From FEN-1297 sp046706945 (GTDB lineage: Bacteria; Bacteroidota; Ignavibacteria; Ignavibacteriales; Ignavibacteriaceae): a stretch of 64,000 nt of DNA. Positions 26,901-35,816 of the stretch are shown here, in pieces (within the stretch, counting starts at the first letter, position 1; each line of letters starts with the position of its first letter). Below the pieces are notes generated by a model. The model was given only the letters and a program-made list of their open reading frames with translations, was not told the origin of the DNA and did no database searches. The stretch is taken from assembly GCA_046706945.1 (NCBI GenBank), contig JBJKOY010000083.1:1-64000 (forward strand), written 5' to 3'. Made by a program: the position numbers and the translations under genes.

Positions 26901-28564
26901 AAGGCGGTCAACTCCCGGGTTTTAAAGTAGATAAGATTATTGCAGGCGTAAGGCACAGTACGCCCGGAGTTACTTTGATAAGCCCGCCTCCTCACCATGA
27001 TATTTATTCGATTGAAGATTTAAAACAATTAATCTTCGACCTGAAGAATATTAATCCCAAAGCCCGGGTAAGCGTCAAGCTCGTTTCCGAAGTGGGAGTA
27101 GGCACGATTGCCGCCGGCGTTGCAAAAGCTCACGCCGATCATATCTTAATTAGCGGCCACGACGGCGGTACCGGGGCAAGCCCTATCTCTTCCATACAAT
27201 ACGCCGGCACGCCATGGGAACTGGGAATAAGCGACTCTCATCAAACGCTTGTTTTAAACGGCCTGCGGGACCGGGTTTACCTCGCCGCCGACGGCCAGAT
27301 GAAGACCGGCCGCGACGTTGTTATCGCAGCTCTTCTCGGTGCCGAAGAATTCGGGTTCTCCACCGCGCCTCTCGTTACGCAGGGCTGTATTATGATGCGC
27401 AAGTGCCATTTAAACACCTGCCCAGTTGGAGTAGCAACTCAAAACCCGGAACTGAGGAAAAAGTTCAGCGGTAAACCCGAGTACGTAGTTAACTTCATGT
27501 TCTACATAGCCGAAGAAGTTAGAGAATATATGGCTGCCTTGGGCTTCAGAACATTTAACGAGATGATCGGTCAGACCGATAAGATTATCCAGGTAAGACT
27601 GCACGATCACTGGAAAGCCAGGGGTATCGATTTAAGCAAACCGCTGTTTAAACCTACACCGCTTTACGATACGAACCTTTACAGAACAAGAGAACAGAAC
27701 CACGGGCTCGAAAAACAGATAGATCTCGAATTTATAAAAGAAGCGTCGCCGGCACTGGAAGACGGAACCCCTGTCCATATAAAAAGCAGAATCAGAAACA
27801 TCAACCGTTCCGCCGGAACCATGCTTTCAAGCGAAGTCGCAAAAAGGTACGGGGACAAGGGGCTGCCGGACGGTACTATAAAAATCGAATTAAGAGGCAC
27901 CGCAGGACAAAGTTTCGGTACATTCCTGGCGAAAGGGATAGAACTGGATCTTACCGGTGAATCGAACGATTATACCGGCAAGGGATTGTCTGGCGGCAGG
28001 CTGATAGTTAAAATCCCGCAGGAAGTAACTTTCAATCCGGCGGAAAATATTATTATAGGAAATACATGTTTATACGGCGCAACAAGCGGCGAAGCGTATA
28101 TTAACGGAGTCGCCGGCGAAAGGTTTGCCGTGCGCAATTCGGGAGCTTTTGCCGTCGTTGAAGGCGTCGGCGATCACGGGTGTGAGTATATGACCGGAGG
28201 AAGAGTCGTTATTCTCGGTAAAACCGGGAGGAACTTTGCGGCCGGTATGTCGGGAGGCATAGCATATATCTGGGATCCGAAAAAAGAAGCGAATAAATAC
28301 ATCAACCATGAAATGGTAGATGTTGAATATCTAATTTACGACGAAGATATTTCCGAAGTGCACGAACTTATTTCCAATCACTTTAAATATACCGGTTCAA
28401 AAAGAGCCGAGTTCATCCTAAATAACTGGACAAACGAGAAGGAAAATTTCTGGAAGATTATTCCGGGTGAATATAAAAGGGCACTTGCGAAAATTGCCAG
28501 GGAAAAAGAAGCGGAAAATACCAATATAAAAGGAAAAGAACTGGAGGAGGTTTTAAATGGGTAA
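23951..28564 (+). CDS. gltB: glutamate synthase large subunit (NADPH-type GOGAT)
   Basis: The 1537-residue protein has all parts of GltB. After a 37-residue propeptide the glutamine amidotransferase domain begins at C38 in EHDACGMGF, the nucleophile exposed by processing. The central domain, the FMN-binding synthase domain (GGKSNTGEGGEE, then AQGAKPGEGGQLPG) and the 3Fe-4S cysteines in CIMMRKCHLNTCPVGVATQ follow. The C-terminal glycine-rich GXGXG beta-helix ends the protein. It transfers the glutamine amide to 2-oxoglutarate. In-frame Met codons at 19 and 28 are alternative starts. The 218 bases upstream are AT-rich without a recognised promoter. It overlaps gltD by eight bases. Confidence 0.97.
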   Translation: MARQNDDYKAKENDGTEEMNLNENKKGMYDPSFEHDACGMGFVADVKGRKSRAIIDKGLDILMNLEHRGAVGADPETGDGSGMLIQMPDEFMRKVAAENKINLPAEGKYGVGVIFLPQNPILRKAVENIIEKIVIDENQKFLGWRDVPVEPSVPGKGARATQPFIRHCFIGAGKKIDTQDEFERKLYLIRRIIDHRIRVELKLDRSKYYVPSFSSKVLIYKGMLLAPQIRKYYKDLNDTDMISAMAMIHMRFSTNTFPTWDLAHPFRMIAHNGEINTLRGNKNWMAARQAVMESPYYGKDLKRMLPIIMEGQSDSATFDSVLELLVMSGRSLPHAMMMMIPEAWSKNDLMDPDRRAFYEYHATMMEPWDGPAAVVFTDGNIIGATLDRNGLRPSRYVVTKDDLVVLTSEAGTHSVDADNVAVKGKLQPGRMFILDLKQGRIIDDEEIKKDIVTRKPYRQWVNENMIKLTHLPTPDYIYNANFDTLLIRQRIFGYTKEDLQHVMGPMSVNGQEAVGSMGSDAALAVLSDKPQLLFRYFKQVFAQVTNPPIDSIREELVMELTTYVGPEQNLLAETPLHAHRLELEHPLLSNSQMEKIRNITKGHFKSVTIPLIFNPFVRHNMRERLDQICQEAVEAVKSGISLIILSDKGVDRNCAAIPSLLATSGVHHALLRSGLRTKTGLIVESGEPREVHHFALLCGYGANAINPYLAYETLAYMIEKGMLPEVRDYKTAKYNFVKAVSKGLFKIFSKMGISTLQSYCGAQIFEAVGLDSEIVENYFTGTPTKIEGLSLEMLEEETIRRHTVALDPQVDQSTLDVGGLYYYRRDGEKHLWSPYTISKLQVSTRQGSYKTFKEYTDLINNQDKQRVTLRSLFDLDISGKKIPIEEVEPASEIVKRFATGAMSFGSISREAHTSLAIAMNRIGGKSNTGEGGEESERFIPLPNGDSMRSAIKQVASARFGVTAHYLVNADELQIKMAQGAKPGEGGQLPGFKVDKIIAGVRHSTPGVTLISPPPHHDIYSIEDLKQLIFDLKNINPKARVSVKLVSEVGVGTIAAGVAKAHADHILISGHDGGTGASPISSIQYAGTPWELGISDSHQTLVLNGLRDRVYLAADGQMKTGRDVVIAALLGAEEFGFSTAPLVTQGCIMMRKCHLNTCPVGVATQNPELRKKFSGKPEYVVNFMFYIAEEVREYMAALGFRTFNEMIGQTDKIIQVRLHDHWKARGIDLSKPLFKPTPLYDTNLYRTREQNHGLEKQIDLEFIKEASPALEDGTPVHIKSRIRNINRSAGTMLSSEVAKRYGDKGLPDGTIKIELRGTAGQSFGTFLAKGIELDLTGESNDYTGKGLSGGRLIVKIPQEVTFNPAENIIIGNTCLYGATSGEAYINGVAGERFAVRNSGAFAVVEGVGDHGCEYMTGGRVVILGKTGRNFAAGMSGGIAYIWDPKKEANKYINHEMVDVEYLIYDEDISEVHELISNHFKYTGSKRAEFILNNWTNEKENFWKIIPGEYKRALAKIAREKEAENTNIKGKELEEVLNG

Positions 28565-30017
28565 ACCGACCGGATTTATGGAATATCAAAGAGCGGATCT
28601 GAAAAAGGAACCGGTAAGCGAAAGAGTTAAAAAGTTTAAAGAATTCGATGCTCGTTTTTCTTCGCAGGAAGCAAAGATTCAGGCTGCCAGATGTATGGAT
28701 TGCGGAATACCATTTTGTCACGCAGATACCGGATGCCCGGTGCAAAATTATATACCGGAGTGGAACGACCTTGTATACAGGGGACTTATGAAAGACGCGC
28801 TGGATAATCTTCATTCAACAAATAACTTTCCCGAATTCACTTCGAGATTATGCCCTGCACCTTGCGAAACCGCATGTACGCTTGGAATAAATGAACAACC
28901 CGTTTCAATCAAAGCCGTCGAAAGAACAATTATCGATAAAGGCTTTGAGGAAGGATGGGTAAAGCCCCGGATGCCTCATGTATTGAGCGGTAAATCCGTT
29001 GCTATTGTAGGTTCGGGGCCGTCGGGACTTGCTGCCGCCCAGCAATTGGTAAGAGCAGGGCACAACGTAACCGTTTATGAAAAAAATGCTAAAGTGGGAG
29101 GATTGTTGAGATACGGAATTCCTGATTTTAAACTCGAGAAGCAGGTTATCGAAAGAAGAGTACAGCAAATGGCAATTGAAGGAGTTGAATTTAAGACTGG
29201 AATAAATGTTGGCGTCGATATCCAGGCAAAACAGCTTCTTGAGCAATTTGACGCCGTTATTCTCGCAGGGGGTTCCGAAAAACCCAGGGATATTCAAATC
29301 CCTGGAAGGGAATTAAAAGGTATTTATTTCGCTATGGAATTCTTGACCCAGCAGAACAAGGTTATTGCGGGAGAGGAAATAGGAGATAGGATTTCCGCCG
29401 AAGGCAAAAATGTCGTTGTTATAGGAGGAGGAGATACGGGTTCCGATTGCGTCGGTACTTCCAACAGACAAGGTGCGAAATCGGTTACGCAGATTGAAAT
29501 TTTACCGCAGCCTCCGGCAGAAAGATCCGAAAATACCCCCTGGCCTTACTGGCCGTTGATGCTGCGTACCTCTTCAAGTCATGAAGAAGGCGCCTTTAGG
29601 AAATGGAGCATCAATACAAAACTTTTTAAAAGCAACGATAAAGGGGAAGTTACGGCTCTCGTCTGCAACGAGGTAAAATTTGAAAACGGCAAATTTACGG
29701 ATGTCCCGGGAACCGAGTTCGAGATACCTGCCGAATTGGTTTTAATTGCTGCAGGTTTTGTCCATCCTCTGCAGAGCGGATTGATAAACGAATTGGCGGA
29801 AATGGGAATGGAATTGGACAAAAGAGGCAACGTTAAAGCGGAATTCGGGTTGGACGAAAATGCGCACGCAACTTCACTCGCCAAAGTTTTTGCTTGCGGA
29901 GATATGAGAAGAGGGCAGTCTTTGATTGTCTGGGCTATCGCCGAAGGACGAAAATGCGCCGTTGCCGTTCATAAGACCTTAATGCAGGAAAACAATGTTG
30001 AAGAAACGGTGTCTTGA
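28557..30017 (+). CDS. gltD: glutamate synthase small subunit
   Basis: The 486-residue protein has an N-terminal iron-sulfur region with cysteines in ARCMDCGIPFCHADTGCPVQ and CPAPCETACT. The FAD-binding motif GSGPSGLAAAQQL and the NADPH-binding motif VVIGGGDTGSDC follow. It passes electrons from NADPH to the GltB subunit. The start has the strong ribosome site GGAGGAGG and lies inside the end of gltB. The stop codon itself falls inside the first unit of a heptamer array. Confidence 0.97.
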   Translation: MGKPTGFMEYQRADLKKEPVSERVKKFKEFDARFSSQEAKIQAARCMDCGIPFCHADTGCPVQNYIPEWNDLVYRGLMKDALDNLHSTNNFPEFTSRLCPAPCETACTLGINEQPVSIKAVERTIIDKGFEEGWVKPRMPHVLSGKSVAIVGSGPSGLAAAQQLVRAGHNVTVYEKNAKVGGLLRYGIPDFKLEKQVIERRVQQMAIEGVEFKTGINVGVDIQAKQLLEQFDAVILAGGSEKPRDIQIPGRELKGIYFAMEFLTQQNKVIAGEEIGDRISAEGKNVVVIGGGDTGSDCVGTSNRQGAKSVTQIEILPQPPAERSENTPWPYWPLMLRTSSSHEEGAFRKWSINTKLFKSNDKGEVTALVCNEVKFENGKFTDVPGTEFEIPAELVLIAAGFVHPLQSGLINELAEMGMELDKRGNVKAEFGLDENAHATSLAKVFACGDMRRGQSLIVWAIAEGRKCAVAVHKTLMQENNVEETVS

Positions 30018-30076
30018 TTGATGATTGTTGATTGATGATTGTTGATTGATGATTGTTGATTGTTGATTGATGATTG
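30014..30076. repeat. heptamer array starting in the gltD stop codon
   Basis: Nine 7-base units, TTGATTG (A) and ATGATTG (B), in the order A-B-A-B-A-B-A-A-B. The gltD stop TGA is part of the first unit, so the last codons of gltD merge into the repeat. Confidence 0.9.
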
Positions 30077-30198
30077 TCTTTCGGAATCGGTTATCGTGGT
30101 TTAGATGAATTGTATATTTCTATTTTGAATTCTTTACCGTTATAGCCTCGGTTCTTTATCTATTAATAACTAATTTATTATTATGATTACGGTAATTT

Positions 30199-30600
30199 AT
30201 GTTTTATCATAAAACAAAAATAAATTTTTACGATTGCGATCCTGCAGGCATACTTTTTTACGGAAGAGTTTTCGAACTATGTCACCAGGCATATGAGGCA
30301 ATGATAGACGGCTTTAAACTAGAAGAAGATTATTGGAATAATCCGGAATATATTGTTCCTGTTTTAACCGCAGAATCGCATTACCGCAAACCCATGAAAT
30401 ACGGAGAAATAATTTCCGTCGAATTGAAAGTGACCAGACTAAAATCGTCTTCTTTCGAACTTACCTATGCCTTCGTTAATGAAGCAGCCGAAATTTGCTG
30501 CGAAGCAAAAACAGTGCACGTTTTCGCGGATAAAAACAGCTGGAAGAAGACAGAAATGAGTAAGAATATTTCCGAGGGACTAAAGCGCTACCTTGAATGA
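30199..30600 (+). CDS. menI: hotdog thioesterase, probable 1,4-dihydroxy-2-naphthoyl-CoA hydrolase
   Basis: The 133-residue protein is a single 4HBT hotdog domain. The segment YDCDPAGILFYGRVFELCHQ matches the active-site loop of the 4-hydroxybenzoyl-CoA/DHNA-CoA thioesterase family with the catalytic Asp. It releases CoA from an aromatic acyl-CoA. It converges on menE and overlaps its end by 13 bases. No other DHNA-CoA thioesterase is seen among the men genes, so it probably fills the step between MenB and MenA. Other acyl-CoA substrates cannot be excluded. Confidence 0.78.
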   Translation: MFYHKTKINFYDCDPAGILFYGRVFELCHQAYEAMIDGFKLEEDYWNNPEYIVPVLTAESHYRKPMKYGEIISVELKVTRLKSSSFELTYAFVNEAAEICCEAKTVHVFADKNSWKKTEMSKNISEGLKRYLE

Positions 30601-32057
30601 TTAATCTCTGAAATTTTTTCTTTCAGTTTTTCTTTTTGAATTTTACCCATTTCGGTTTTGGGGAAATTGTCGAGTAAATAAATCTTTTTAGGATGCTTGT
30701 AGGAGGGAAGTTTATGCCTGATAAACAATTTCAATTCTTCAAGAGTTAATTGTTTTCTATCTTTCAGTACCAGCGCCGCACATATTATATATCCCCATTC
30801 TTCGTCCTCCTTTCCGAAGATAAAGGCCTCTTTGATATCCGGATGCGTCGAGATTATTTTTTCGACTTCGTTGGGATTGATGTTTTCGCCTCCCGAGACT
30901 ATTAAATCGCTTCTGCGTGCTTCTATATACAAGTATCCGTCACGGTCGAGGTAACCGTAGTCTCCCGTATAAAAGGCGTTCCCTCTGAATTTTTTCTCCG
31001 TTTCGGTTTTATTATTCAAATAGCCCAGGGCTACCGAATCGCCATCAATAACAATTTCACCGGAAACACCTTCGCTTAATATATTATTTGCTTCGTCTAC
31101 GATTCGTATTTTATTCGACGGCAATGCCTTTCCGGCAGAGTCGGGTTTTCCGTAAAAATTCTCTTTCGTAAGTATGCTTACAAATGAAGAAGTCTCGGTC
31201 GTTCCGAAAGATTTTGAAACATTCCATCCGTTTTCTAGCGCTTTCCTTACCAGGCCCGGATCGATAAATCCTCCTCCCAGCAGAATATGTCTCAAGGCCG
31301 GATTCGGTTTTGCATTTTCGTCGAGAAGTCTTTTCAGTTGAGTTGCGACCAGGGCCGAAAGGGAAGGGTTATAATTATGAAATGCATTTTTCAAATCTTT
31401 ATGTCCGGTAGTTTCAGAAAGAGCAAGTCCGGTACCGAATAAAAATGACCTGACTATTACCGAGAATCCGCCGATGTGATAAAAGGGAAGAGCGGCAAGC
31501 CATATATCTTCATGAGTATGCCGGAAATACGAATTCCCTGTTTCCGCACTCTTGATAAGGTTCTTAAAAGAAAATACGACGGCTTTTGAACTGCCGGTCG
31601 ATCCGGATGTAAAGAGTATTAATGCTGTTTTCGCGGGGTCCGTATCAAGTAAAAATCCTTCGCATTTCAATGAGGGTAAATCATTAATGTTTTCTAGTTT
31701 TAAAGATCGAACCTTGAAATTTCTTATTACATCGTTATATGATTTCCCGTATAATAAGAACTTGCAGTCCGCGAATGAAATCTGGTCGTTTATTTCTTCT
31801 CGGAGAAGTCTGTTGTTTATCGGAACAGGAACAGCCTGTAATGTCCACAAAGCTAATAAGTAAATTACATAAGAGGGATCGTTGCTGCCAAGCAGCGCAA
31901 CCCTGTCGCCCTTTTCTAAACCGTTGTCTTTTAGGAAGGATTGAGCGGATAAGATTTTTCCGTAAAGGGATGAATAATCATAAACCTCATCGCGGTATAG
32001 AAGAGCCGCTTTTGAAAGGTTTAATTTATTACTTGCCAGTAGTCCGAAAAAATTCAT
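30588..32057 (-). CDS. menE: o-succinylbenzoate-CoA ligase
   Basis: The 489-residue AMP-forming ligase has the P-loop LFTSGSTGSSKAVVFS, the KSFGTTETSSF motif, YTGDYGYLDRDGYLY and the C-terminal FPKTEMGKIQKEKL with the catalytic lysine. It activates o-succinylbenzoate to its CoA ester for MenB. It is the last gene of the men operon, 74 bases after menC. Confidence 0.9.
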   Translation of the reverse strand: MNFFGLLASNKLNLSKAALLYRDEVYDYSSLYGKILSAQSFLKDNGLEKGDRVALLGSNDPSYVIYLLALWTLQAVPVPINNRLLREEINDQISFADCKFLLYGKSYNDVIRNFKVRSLKLENINDLPSLKCEGFLLDTDPAKTALILFTSGSTGSSKAVVFSFKNLIKSAETGNSYFRHTHEDIWLAALPFYHIGGFSVIVRSFLFGTGLALSETTGHKDLKNAFHNYNPSLSALVATQLKRLLDENAKPNPALRHILLGGGFIDPGLVRKALENGWNVSKSFGTTETSSFVSILTKENFYGKPDSAGKALPSNKIRIVDEANNILSEGVSGEIVIDGDSVALGYLNNKTETEKKFRGNAFYTGDYGYLDRDGYLYIEARRSDLIVSGGENINPNEVEKIISTHPDIKEAFIFGKEDEEWGYIICAALVLKDRKQLTLEELKLFIRHKLPSYKHPKKIYLLDNFPKTEMGKIQKEKLKEKISEINHSR

Positions 32058-32131
32058 ACAGAAACTTATATCTTATTGATTTGACGTTGAGTATTTTTCA
32101 CCCGCCGTTATATTTTCAAAATACGGTTCTT

Positions 32132-33154
32132 TTACAGGAATATTTTCCCGTCGGAGACCGGGTAGGGATCTTCATATAAATCTTTTTCATAATATCCTGC
32201 GGTCGATAAGCCGTGAGCTATGTTTTCCCTGATGAGCGAAGCTGCAAATACCGCAAATGATTTCCCCACCGCGGATTCGAACGAAGAGGATATAACAGTT
32301 CTTAATCCGTTGTCGGAAGCCCGGTCGATGATTTTCAATGTCGGAATTATACCTCCGATCATCATGGGTTTTAATACTAAAATATCCGCCGCTTTTTTTC
32401 TTATAAAATCGTCCGCGTCGTCAAACGACCTCACAGATTCATCCGCTGCAAGGGGAATTTCGGATGTTCCCTTTAATTTTATGAACTCGTCAAAGCTTTT
32501 TACCGGCTGCTCGATAAATTCGAGTTCGTACCGCTCGAGTCTTTTGATATTTTCCCTCGCTTCGCGGAGGTTCCATCTGCCGTTTACATCCGCTCTGATT
32601 TTTAAATTTCCATTTATTTTTCTAATTCCTTCAATACATTCCAAGTCTTCGTTGAATGATGATCGGCCTACTTTTAATTTTATTGTCGAATAACCGTCTT
32701 CAATAAATTTTTGCGCCGATTGCACCGCCTGTTCCGGAGGCATAAGTCCGAGTACGGCATTTACGTTGATAATACTATTCGATTTTCTTCTCAGAAGATC
32801 GTTTAATGTAATATTCTTTTCCTTGCAGATCAGGTTAAGAAGAGCTTGCTCCAGTCCGTGTCTGATTGATGGTAGATCTTTAAAGTCGTGTAGAACTGAA
32901 TCAAGACTGGTAAAAAGATTATCGAGATCTATTTTTATTTCAAGATTAAAATTTTCCAATGCCCGGGCCGCATCCTTTATTGATTCCGAGCCGTAATCAG
33001 GGAAAGGAGCGGCATCGCCGGTGCCTGAAATTCCGGAATCGCCTTTTAACTTTATAATAAACCCGTTTCTTTCATTTATCTGTCCTTTGGCGGTAATAAA
33101 AGGTTCGGTAAATTTTAAAGTATATGGGAAATATGTAAGTTCAATTTTGTTCAT
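32132..33154 (-). CDS. menC: o-succinylbenzoate synthase
   Basis: The 340-residue enolase-superfamily protein has the paired lysines in TIKLKVGRS, the metal ligands in RADVNGRW, EQPV and ADESV, and a lysine in LVLKPMMIGG. It dehydrates SHCHC, the MenH product, to o-succinylbenzoate. Family members can also be dipeptide epimerases, but the position between menA and menE decides for MenC. Its start overlaps the menA stop by four bases. Confidence 0.9.
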   Translation of the reverse strand: MNKIELTYFPYTLKFTEPFITAKGQINERNGFIIKLKGDSGISGTGDAAPFPDYGSESIKDAARALENFNLEIKIDLDNLFTSLDSVLHDFKDLPSIRHGLEQALLNLICKEKNITLNDLLRRKSNSIINVNAVLGLMPPEQAVQSAQKFIEDGYSTIKLKVGRSSFNEDLECIEGIRKINGNLKIRADVNGRWNLREARENIKRLERYELEFIEQPVKSFDEFIKLKGTSEIPLAADESVRSFDDADDFIRKKAADILVLKPMMIGGIIPTLKIIDRASDNGLRTVISSSFESAVGKSFAVFAASLIRENIAHGLSTAGYYEKDLYEDPYPVSDGKIFL

Positions 33155-34047
33155 AAAGTCAGACCCGCGGCGAATAATAAACCGAAGATAGCCGAAAATT
33201 TGGCGGTTAGTTCCAGCGTCTTGTTTAACTGCAGGCCTTCCAGACGGAAAAGCATTAAGATCAACCTAAAAGCAATCGGAAGGGTCAATAAAGGAAGAAG
33301 GATCCAGAAACTAAATTTATAAAAGAAAAACAATAATGCCGGGACAAGAAATGAAACGATAAGCAGGAATATATATTGAAACCTTGCAAAATTTTTACCG
33401 AAGATTACGGCAAGTGTCCTTTTCCCGGCTGCCTGGTCCTCTTCAATGTCCCTGTAATTATTAACAACAAGGATGTTGGTAATTAATGCGCCGACGGGTA
33501 TTGATGAAAGAAAAGAAATTATCGAAAGTTTTTCCGTCTGAATATAATAAGTGCCCATTGTTCCTACTATTCCGAAGAACATGAAGACGAAAATATCGCC
33601 TAACCCGTTGTATGCGAGAGGAAACGGTCCCGCAGTATAAGCTATACCTGCAAGTATAGATAAAACCCCGATTATTAATATTAAAAGTCCGGCTTTCATT
33701 ACCAGGATTAAACCCAGCAAAAATGCCGTAAAGAAAATAATAAAGCTGCCTATTTCCATCTCTTTCCGGGTTATCAATCCCGAAGCCAGTACTCTAATGG
33801 GGCCCTTCCTTTTTTCGTTGTCGGCTCCTTTCATAAAATCGTAAAGATCGTTTACGAAGTTGGTTCCGATTTGAATTAATAAGGAACATATTAAAGCTAT
33901 CAGAGAATAAATGAATTTAAATTTATCTTCGCTTACAGCCAGAGCCGAGCCGACAATCACCGGTACCAATGCTGCAGGTAATGTTTTCGGGCGGCTGGCC
34001 AAAATCCAGCTCTGAAATTTAGTGGTATTAAATGTCTCTTCTTGCAT
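33151..34047 (-). CDS. menA: 1,4-dihydroxy-2-naphthoate polyprenyltransferase
   Basis: The 298-residue protein is a UbiA-family membrane prenyltransferase with about eight to nine hydrophobic segments. The first Asp-rich motif is NDLYDFMKGAD, followed by RKGPIRVLASGLIT; the second is VVNNYRDIEEDQAAGKRTLAV. It attaches the isoprenoid tail to DHNA at the inner membrane, giving demethylmenaquinone. Confidence 0.94.
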   Translation of the reverse strand: MQEETFNTTKFQSWILASRPKTLPAALVPVIVGSALAVSEDKFKFIYSLIALICSLLIQIGTNFVNDLYDFMKGADNEKRKGPIRVLASGLITRKEMEIGSFIIFFTAFLLGLILVMKAGLLILIIGVLSILAGIAYTAGPFPLAYNGLGDIFVFMFFGIVGTMGTYYIQTEKLSIISFLSSIPVGALITNILVVNNYRDIEEDQAAGKRTLAVIFGKNFARFQYIFLLIVSFLVPALLFFFYKFSFWILLPLLTLPIAFRLILMLFRLEGLQLNKTLELTAKFSAIFGLLFAAGLTL

Positions 34048-34058
34048 ATTTACGATGT

Positions 34059-34892
34059 TTAAGGAAGTTTGGGAAATTTGTTAAACTCGGGTTTTCTTTT
34101 TTCAAGATATGCTTTTTTCCCCTCCTGCGCTTCTTCGCTCATATAGTAAAGAAGAGTAGCATTGCCGGCCAATTCCTGTATGCCCGCCTGCCCGTCCAGT
34201 TCGGCATTGAAGGCGGATTTTAATAATCTTATTGCCATAGGACTATGCTGCAATATTCTTTTTGCCCAAGTTATTCCTTCCTCTTCAAGTTTCCCGACCG
34301 GAACAACTTTGTTGACAAGACCCATATTAAAAGCTTCTTCCGCGCTGTATTGATTGCATAGATACCAGATCTCCCTGGCTCTTTTCTGTCCGACCATCCT
34401 CGCAAGATAGCTAGCTCCGAAGCCTCCGTCAAAACTTCCCACCTTGGGGCCGGTCTGGCCGAATATTGCATTATCGGCCGCGATGGTTAAATCGCAAACT
34501 ACATGCAGGACATGTCCGCCTCCTATGGCGTAGCCCGCAACCAGGGCGATTACCGGTTTCGGAATGCTTCGTATTAATTTTTGCAGGTCCAGTACGTTTA
34601 ATCTGGGTACCCCGTCTTTTCCCACGTATCCTTTATCGCCGCGGATCCTTTGATCTCCGCCCGAACAAAATGCGTATTTCCCGTCTTTAGAAGGGCTTTT
34701 ACCTGTAAGCAGCACTACGCCGATACTCTGGTCTTCTCTAGCATCCGAAAAAGCATTATACATTTCGATAACGGTTTCAGGACGAAACGCGTTCCTTACT
34801 TCCGGCCTGTTAATTGTAATTTTAGCAATTCCCTCCGTCTTTTCATAAATAATATCATGGTAATCCCCGGTCTTTTTCCAATTTATATTCAT
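34059..34892 (-). CDS. menB: 1,4-dihydroxy-2-naphthoyl-CoA synthase
   Basis: The 277-residue crotonase-fold enzyme closes the second ring of the naphthoquinone. FCSGGDQRIRGDKGYVG is the MenB-specific active-site loop, and GYAIGGGHVLHVVCDLTIA and GPKVGSFDGGFGASYLARMVG are conserved in the family. It lies between menH and menA with short gaps. Confidence 0.96.
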   Translation of the reverse strand: MNINWKKTGDYHDIIYEKTEGIAKITINRPEVRNAFRPETVIEMYNAFSDAREDQSIGVVLLTGKSPSKDGKYAFCSGGDQRIRGDKGYVGKDGVPRLNVLDLQKLIRSIPKPVIALVAGYAIGGGHVLHVVCDLTIAADNAIFGQTGPKVGSFDGGFGASYLARMVGQKRAREIWYLCNQYSAEEAFNMGLVNKVVPVGKLEEEGITWAKRILQHSPMAIRLLKSAFNAELDGQAGIQELAGNATLLYYMSEEAQEGKKAYLEKRKPEFNKFPKLP

Positions 34893-34926
34893 AACAAGTC
34901 CTATTTTATTTTATTGAATTATAAAA

Positions 34927-35757
34927 CTATGAAAAATTTATGTTTTTTAGAAAATCCATTATCACATTTATATATATTTCCGGTTTTTCCAGATGCACAT
35001 TATGTCCGGCATCCCGGATTATTAAATGCCTGGCGTTATCCAGGTATTTAACCATTTCCGAATTAATTTGAGAAAATTTTTCGTCGAGTCCGCCGGTTAA
35101 GAGTAGTACGGGAACTTTTATTTTATTTATTAAATCGTGAAGCGGCGGCATACTCCCGGTTCCCGATGAGAGCAGCGAATTGGCCAAACCGGTTTTATTA
35201 TTTTTCATTTTTTGCGACTTAATTTTTTTCAGTTGTTCGCCCGGAAGTCTTTTTTGTGAAGCGAAAATATTCTTATTCATCCAGTAATCAACGAATTTTT
35301 CAATATCATTCGATAAAATAAATTCCGCGGTTTTTTTATCGCTGTCAACCCGGCCTTCTCTCAAATTTGATTCTTTTATTCCCCATGTAGCGCTTTCAAG
35401 TATTAATCCGTTTATTTTATCAGGGTATTTTACCGCGTAGGATAATGCAAGCCTTCCTCCCATGGAATACCCTATAATTACGGGTTTTCGTCCGAGAAAT
35501 TTTGAAATAAATTCGTCGGTTCGAGAAATAGTCGGATCAATTGTGTACAGTTCCGGGTTATCCGGGCAATCGCTGTTACCGTGACCTATAAGATCCATAG
35601 CATAAACATTGTACTCTTTTTTTAGGGAGGGTATCAGGAAATTCCAGTCGAATGCGGAACCGGTAAATCCGTGAAGTAGCAAAATATCGTAAGCATGGAT
35701 TTCTTTTGCCGAATATATTTCGCAATTCAAAACCGTATCGGAAAGTTTAATTTTCAT
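34927..35757 (-). CDS. menH: SHCHC synthase (alpha/beta hydrolase)
   Basis: The protein of about 276 residues is an alpha/beta hydrolase with HGFTGSAFDW near the N-terminus, the nucleophile elbow GYSMGG, an Asp in GGLDEKFSQ and the histidine in DAGHNVHLEKP. In the men operon it should remove pyruvate from SEPHCHC, the MenD product. I chose the ATG at 35757 because AGGA lies about eight bases upstream; an ATG six codons earlier (35775) is possible. It sits between menD and menB. Confidence 0.87.
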   Translation of the reverse strand: MKIKLSDTVLNCEIYSAKEIHAYDILLLHGFTGSAFDWNFLIPSLKKEYNVYAMDLIGHGNSDCPDNPELYTIDPTISRTDEFISKFLGRKPVIIGYSMGGRLALSYAVKYPDKINGLILESATWGIKESNLREGRVDSDKKTAEFILSNDIEKFVDYWMNKNIFASQKRLPGEQLKKIKSQKMKNNKTGLANSLLSSGTGSMPPLHDLINKIKVPVLLLTGGLDEKFSQINSEMVKYLDNARHLIIRDAGHNVHLEKPEIYINVIMDFLKNINFS

Positions 35758-35816
35758 TTTTGATGATCCTAACATGCGACATGAATATTAATATTGAAAA
35801 TCCTCAAGAGAAGAAT

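Noticed and set aside
30014..30076. CRISPR or regulator-site array
   Set aside because: Units are only 7 bases without spacers, so it is a simple tandem repeat.
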